Assembly (NCBI GenBank): GCA_900708905.1
Contig: CAADRB010000031.1
Span: 75,480-139,479 of the forward strand
Length of the DNA stretch: 64,000 bases
Direction of reading: 5' to 3'
Source: Hymenolepis diminuta
Taxonomy: Eukaryota; Platyhelminthes; Cestoda; Cyclophyllidea; Hymenolepididae
The notes beneath the pieces were generated by a model, which did no database searches, had not been told where the DNA came from, and saw nothing but the letters and a program-made list of their open reading frames with translations. Shown here in pieces: positions 63,761-64,000 of this stretch (its first letter is position 1; each line of letters starts with the position of its first letter). The position numbers and the translations under genes were made by a program.

Positions 63761-64000
63761 ATTATACGGTTCTAACGAACGGATGCATAGTTACAACAGA
63801 GGAGGAATAGTTTGAATGGGTGAGGAAATTTTTCAACTAGACTCTGGATGATTGCTTCAGCCCAAAGAACCTATCTTCTGCTATTTTATAATAATCTTTT
63901 GAAAGTTTCACACTAAATCCTATATCAACATTAAGGATGGCGTTCTAATAAGTGACGCTTCAATCACCTGTGTCTTTTATAAGACTTTAATCAAACGGGA
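63761..64000. other. Window end, no feature seen
   Basis: AT-rich sequence after the SINE-like element; nothing recognised. Confidence 0.5.

Overview
This window is animal (metazoan) nuclear DNA. It is AT-rich, has no operons, and carries one intron-rich gene that fills about two thirds of it. The gene is on the minus strand and I read it from start codon to stop codon as an UNC5-type netrin receptor (unc5): 15 coding exons between 43577 and 4016, 3,360 coding bases, 1,119 residues. Every intron phase matches across every junction. The predicted order is signal peptide, two Ig domains, one thrombospondin type 1 repeat, transmembrane helix, long low-complexity juxtamembrane linker, ZU5, UPA and C-terminal death domain. 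Protein divergence, the AT bias and the tRNA-derived short repeats suggest an invertebrate, perhaps a flatworm, but the sequence alone does not prove the phylum.

Layout: 1-4015 is downstream flank with a possible poly(A) signal. 4016-16749 holds the densely spaced exons 15 to 4 (death domain, UPA, ZU5, linker, transmembrane, TSP1, second half of Ig2). Exon 3 (19932-20035) and exon 2 (22790-23209) complete the Ig domains. 23210-43381 is a 20-kb first intron rich in repeats. Exon 1, with the start codon and signal peptide, is at 43382-43577, followed by a short promoter-like stretch. 43721-64000 is upstream flank with decayed repeats and three weak ORF or exon candidates on the plus strand, none of them recognised.

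Points of note: intron 9 uses a GC donor forced by reading frame; the receptor has one TSP1 where two are usual; intron 1 carries a 287-bp inverted repeat with a single mismatch and a 1.6-kb loop; a 167-bp segment occurs twice, identically, 6.4 kb apart; a tRNA-derived SINE-like family has at least a dozen copies in both orientations; and there are two candidate G-quadruplex motifs. I saw no clearly new multi-gene system. The inverted repeat and the short secreted-peptide candidate at 62.3 kb are the parts I cannot explain.
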